Source: Sipunculus nudus (taxonomy: Eukaryota > Annelida > Sipuncula > Golfingiida > Sipunculidae). Taken from it: a stretch of DNA of 64,000 nt. The notes under the pieces are model-generated. The model searched no databases. It was not told the origin of the DNA and was given only the letters and a program-made list of their open reading frames with translations. Position 1 is the first letter of the stretch. Every line of letters begins with the position of its first letter. The position numbers and the translations under genes were made by a program. The stretch covers positions 37,345,956 through 37,409,955 of the forward strand of contig CM049318.1 in assembly GCA_026874595.1 (NCBI GenBank). Direction: 5' to 3'. This document shows positions 60,989-64,000 of the stretch, in pieces.

Positions 60989-61138
60989 CATATATTCAGA
61001 CTTCCACTGAAGTATATATTGTGGCCCTTGAGTTTTACTGACACTTAACTGCTGAGCCAGTTTGCGCTTACTGTGTTTTGGTGTTGCCACCTTGATTAAC
61101 ACCAATTTCTCCTTCAAGGAGAGCTCTTCCCGAGCCAT
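60989..61138 (-). pseudogene. Tigger/pogo transposase N-terminus relic
   Basis: Reading on the minus strand from ATG at 61138, about 50 residues resemble the CENP-B-type N-terminal helix-turn-helix of Tigger/pogo transposases: LSLKEKLVLIK, then KRKLAQQLSVSKT, then QWKSEYM. This domain binds the terminal repeats of the transposon. The frame then loses similarity and stops at 60914, so the DDE catalytic domain is missing. It is a decayed copy inside an intron of the channel gene, on the opposite strand. Confidence 0.72.
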
Positions 61139-64000
61139 GGTAACACAACAGCAAGCAATTTAAACACAAACTGAGCCAGTAGAGAAATAAACTGACACAA
61201 TTAATCTATCTGATAAGGCAAGACAATATGTGGGTTTTGAACCAATGCAATCTTTATTTATGCATTTTACTGACTGCTGAAAACTCAGTGTGAGTAATAT
61301 GTGCACATTTATAGGATTAACTAGGTCGTTAATATGACCAATGAGGATCAAACAATATGTGATGAGTAGAAATATTAAGCCCTCACCCAACACTTAGGGT
61401 ATCTGTAATAATGGGACCCTCTCAAAACAGTGAAAAAGTGATATTCATGAAAATAAAACCCAATAGTGGTTGGAATTGGTTCTAAATCATGCATATTTGA
61501 TGATTAAAAGAAAAAATAATGATGATCAATTATTCATTTATTATTGTTTGTACCTTCTGTATAACCATGAAATCTGCTGTATATAATTATACCCAAAATA
61601 TTAAACAAGTAAAGTTGGTCTTCATTGGTACGACAATAAAACGTCCAGGTAATGGCCAAATTTTTTACACCTGTTTGCTACACAAAGTTCAGTTTTAATG
61701 CTGTTTGATAAATGTTTTTCCCATCTCTCTTTGTTCTGCAACAGGCTTAGAATATATATTTCAGTAAATATGACATCTTTGCAGGCTCATATATAATTGT
61801 TTGATCAATTATAAAAAACATGCAACCATTTTAATCGATTTTGAAATAAAATGACCAATCATTGGTGTATGATTGATTAATTGGCACACCACTATAACCC
61901 AGTGAACGTGAGACCAACCAAAGTTCTCTTTTTTTAGCAATTCTGTGAGCTTATGCGATGGTGCATCATAGCTATCTCAAAAAGGGCAGGAGCTAGCATC
62001 ACATGCATCTCATGCAAAACATTAGTCATCTAAAAAATTCTATAGGATTTTGCTTATTTCTTGGCTAAGTGCATTTTCTTTGATTTTATATGGAAAAAAG
62101 CTAAAAAACATTTAAAAATGTTCTTTTCCAATACCAAAAGAACATATCTGAAATATCCTGACTGATACATCCTAGTTTTAAAATGTCCTCGTCCAAAAGG
62201 TGCAGGTCTGAAACGTTCATTTTGCTTAAAACATAATGATTCAAAATCAAAATGATTTACCATAAAAGGTAGATATGCAGGACATAAGAGGATCCGTATT
62301 AAATTTTAAAAATAAACCCCTATTCATACTACCAAACTTTGCACAGGTTTGCATTAGGCCTGTAGGCCTTATTTTGTAAGATACACTAGTACCTAATCCT
62401 TCATCTGTTGTATGAATTACAGACACAGAATCAGTGACACGCATGGAGCTTGATTAACTTTCTATTGACACTGAACTAGTGGGAATACCAAATTCATGAA
62501 AGTGTTGAACCCACCCCGTGATCTGGTTTCACTGATGTAGGGCTGAAAAGTGAATGAATACAGATGATGTGAAGAAAGCATTGTTTTTGAGGCAACCAAA
62601 CAGTATTCAGTCCCATTATGTTGTGAATATTGGTATGGTTAGACCTTGGCTAATAATTGTCTGTAGCCATACATGTCGTCAAACTGGAGCAGCCAGAAAC
62701 CTGATAGGTCTTCCCCAGAGCCGGATTAGGACAAATTCAGGTCTCCTCATATCAGACATTCCCATCATTGCAAATATGATATTGTAAAATGGCTAAAATC
62801 AAGAAAGCATTCCAAAACTAAAAGCTAGAGAATAGATAAAACCAGTGTTTCCTTCTGCATGCTTTTAAAGAAAATCAAACAAGAGACACCCTTTGGAGGA
62901 AAATCCAACTGTTTCTGTCTTCACTTATCAAGAGAAGAAAGTTCCTTTCCACATCTGTACCTTGTTGTTCAAGGGTAATCTAATAAAGTTCCATTTATCT
63001 ATACAGAAGACAAATCCAAAAGGATCATGCTGGTATTTCTGTATCTGTCTCTAAAGTCTGAATATGTGAGAAGGGACTGTAATTATGCCCCCCCCCCCCC
63101 CCCCATTTGGATGAAATGTTCTTTTTGATGCCATTGTCTCTCATTGTCTGTAAGATTTCTTTTGAGTACTATAACTTTCAAACCATTGCATATTTTTCAT
63201 GAAATTTTAAACACAAATTATTTCTATCAGTATCTTAGATGACTTTAAAAAATTTTGAAATCAGTTGAAATGTAAAATTAATTGTTTAAAGTATTTAATA
63301 TTTTTTCCATTAATTAAAAAACACAACTTGTTTCAACCAAGTTCTTGGATGAGTTCAAAAATTGGTGACCCTGTCCTCTATATTGAAAGTTTACTGAATG
63401 GGGGGGAGACATAAATCTGTTTTTGCAGTAGCAATTATAAAACAAAGCCAGTCTAGTCTTATCTCTGTTTATGTGAATAAACATATGATTGTTATGTTCC
63501 TTTTGTATCTCTTGGGGAAAAATACACTGGCAGTATTTGAGTCTTTTCTTTATATTGCTTATCAAGGAAGAAATATTCCTGGAGGTATTCACATCTTATT
63601 GTCCATTGAAGAATTATAAGAAGGTTCTCTCAGGATTCATGAATTTTGTTGTTTCCCAAAAGAGAAGCATTTATGTCTCTTCTGCAAACATCACTGTGTC
63701 TTACCAATATGAATTGTTTATCATGATTACCGTCAGCACACCTCCTATTGCAGTTCATTTGAAAGAGGTAAAAGGTTCTTTGGCCAAATATATTTTTGAA
63801 CACTGAAAGGTTCTCAAAGGATCCCTGAATTTGTTTCCCAAGCGGTCCTGTGCATGGGTGTCTCCCCTTGACCTACAGCAAAGAGATCCAAGAGATCATG
63901 GTCCTTTGCTCTTGTGAGCATTTGCTTTCTGAAATTTTCTTTGAGGTTTCATTTATATTGTTTTGGTTGTTCTTCAACAGATAATTGTCAACAGGGATAT
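61139..64000. other. Intron sequence to the right edge, no exon found
   Basis: A+T-rich, with a C-tract at 63087-63104. No sequence resembling the next conserved erg segments (ISKIP, TLNF, the membrane domain) was found in any frame I inspected. Open frames at 62554-62787 and 63489-63806 carry no recognised motif. The remaining channel exons are probably beyond the window. Confidence 0.5.

Noticed and set aside
61139-64000. Downstream erg exons (S1 onwards)
   Set aside because: No frame shows the conserved membrane or linker motifs, and the open frames here lack any recognisable domain.

Overview
This window is intron-rich, A+T-rich animal DNA dominated by repeats. It is most likely from a marine lophotrochozoan, probably a mollusc. 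That placement is inferred from the gene's sequence character, the very long introns and the mixture of tRNA-derived SINEs, pogo-type MITEs and satellites; nothing here identifies a species. There is no bacterial-style gene organisation, and nearly all long open frames fall in repeats or in random intron sequence.

One gene is supported with confidence: part of an ether-a-go-go-related (erg, KCNH2/6/7-type) voltage-gated potassium channel on the + strand. Three exons are clear: 24578-24808 and 48400-48558 encode most of the N-terminal PAS (eag) domain, and 57199-57546 encodes the start of the linker between PAS and the membrane domain, including a conserved RRASS site. All junctions are phase 1. 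The first exon, which would carry the PAS cap and start codon, was not found and should lie upstream of 24578, in the window or beyond it. The membrane segments, pore and cyclic-nucleotide-binding-homology domain should lie past the right edge. Two further exons are proposed on splice-site and frame evidence only: a 51-nt symmetric exon (58573-58623) and a possible alternative terminal exon (53105-53388). A broken copy of the start of the 57199 exon lies just upstream at 57083-57145.

Layout: 1-1776 is a satellite with a dimeric higher-order repeat. 1.8-17.4 kb is non-coding sequence with minisatellites, a pogo-type MITE, SINE-like copies and a 400-bp duplication. 17.4-22.8 kb is a three-layer nest: a large fold-back element inside another fold-back, which itself interrupts a dispersed repeat. 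24.6 kb is the first PAS exon. 24.8-48.4 kb is a 23.6-kb intron with MITEs, SINEs and a 118-bp satellite (41.1-42.5 kb). 48.4 kb is the second PAS exon. 48.6-57.2 kb is an 8.6-kb intron with another fold-back, an uninterrupted copy of the dispersed repeat and the possible terminal exon. 57.2-58.6 kb holds the linker exon and candidate small exon. 59-64 kb is intron with a possible solo LTR and a decayed Tigger/pogo transposon.

The most unusual content is a group of non-autonomous fold-back elements. They share TGTC...GACA-type termini and 4-bp target duplications, and their long terminal inverted repeats are built from degenerate short palindromes. An uninterrupted copy of the invaded repeat fixes the insertion point of the largest one.
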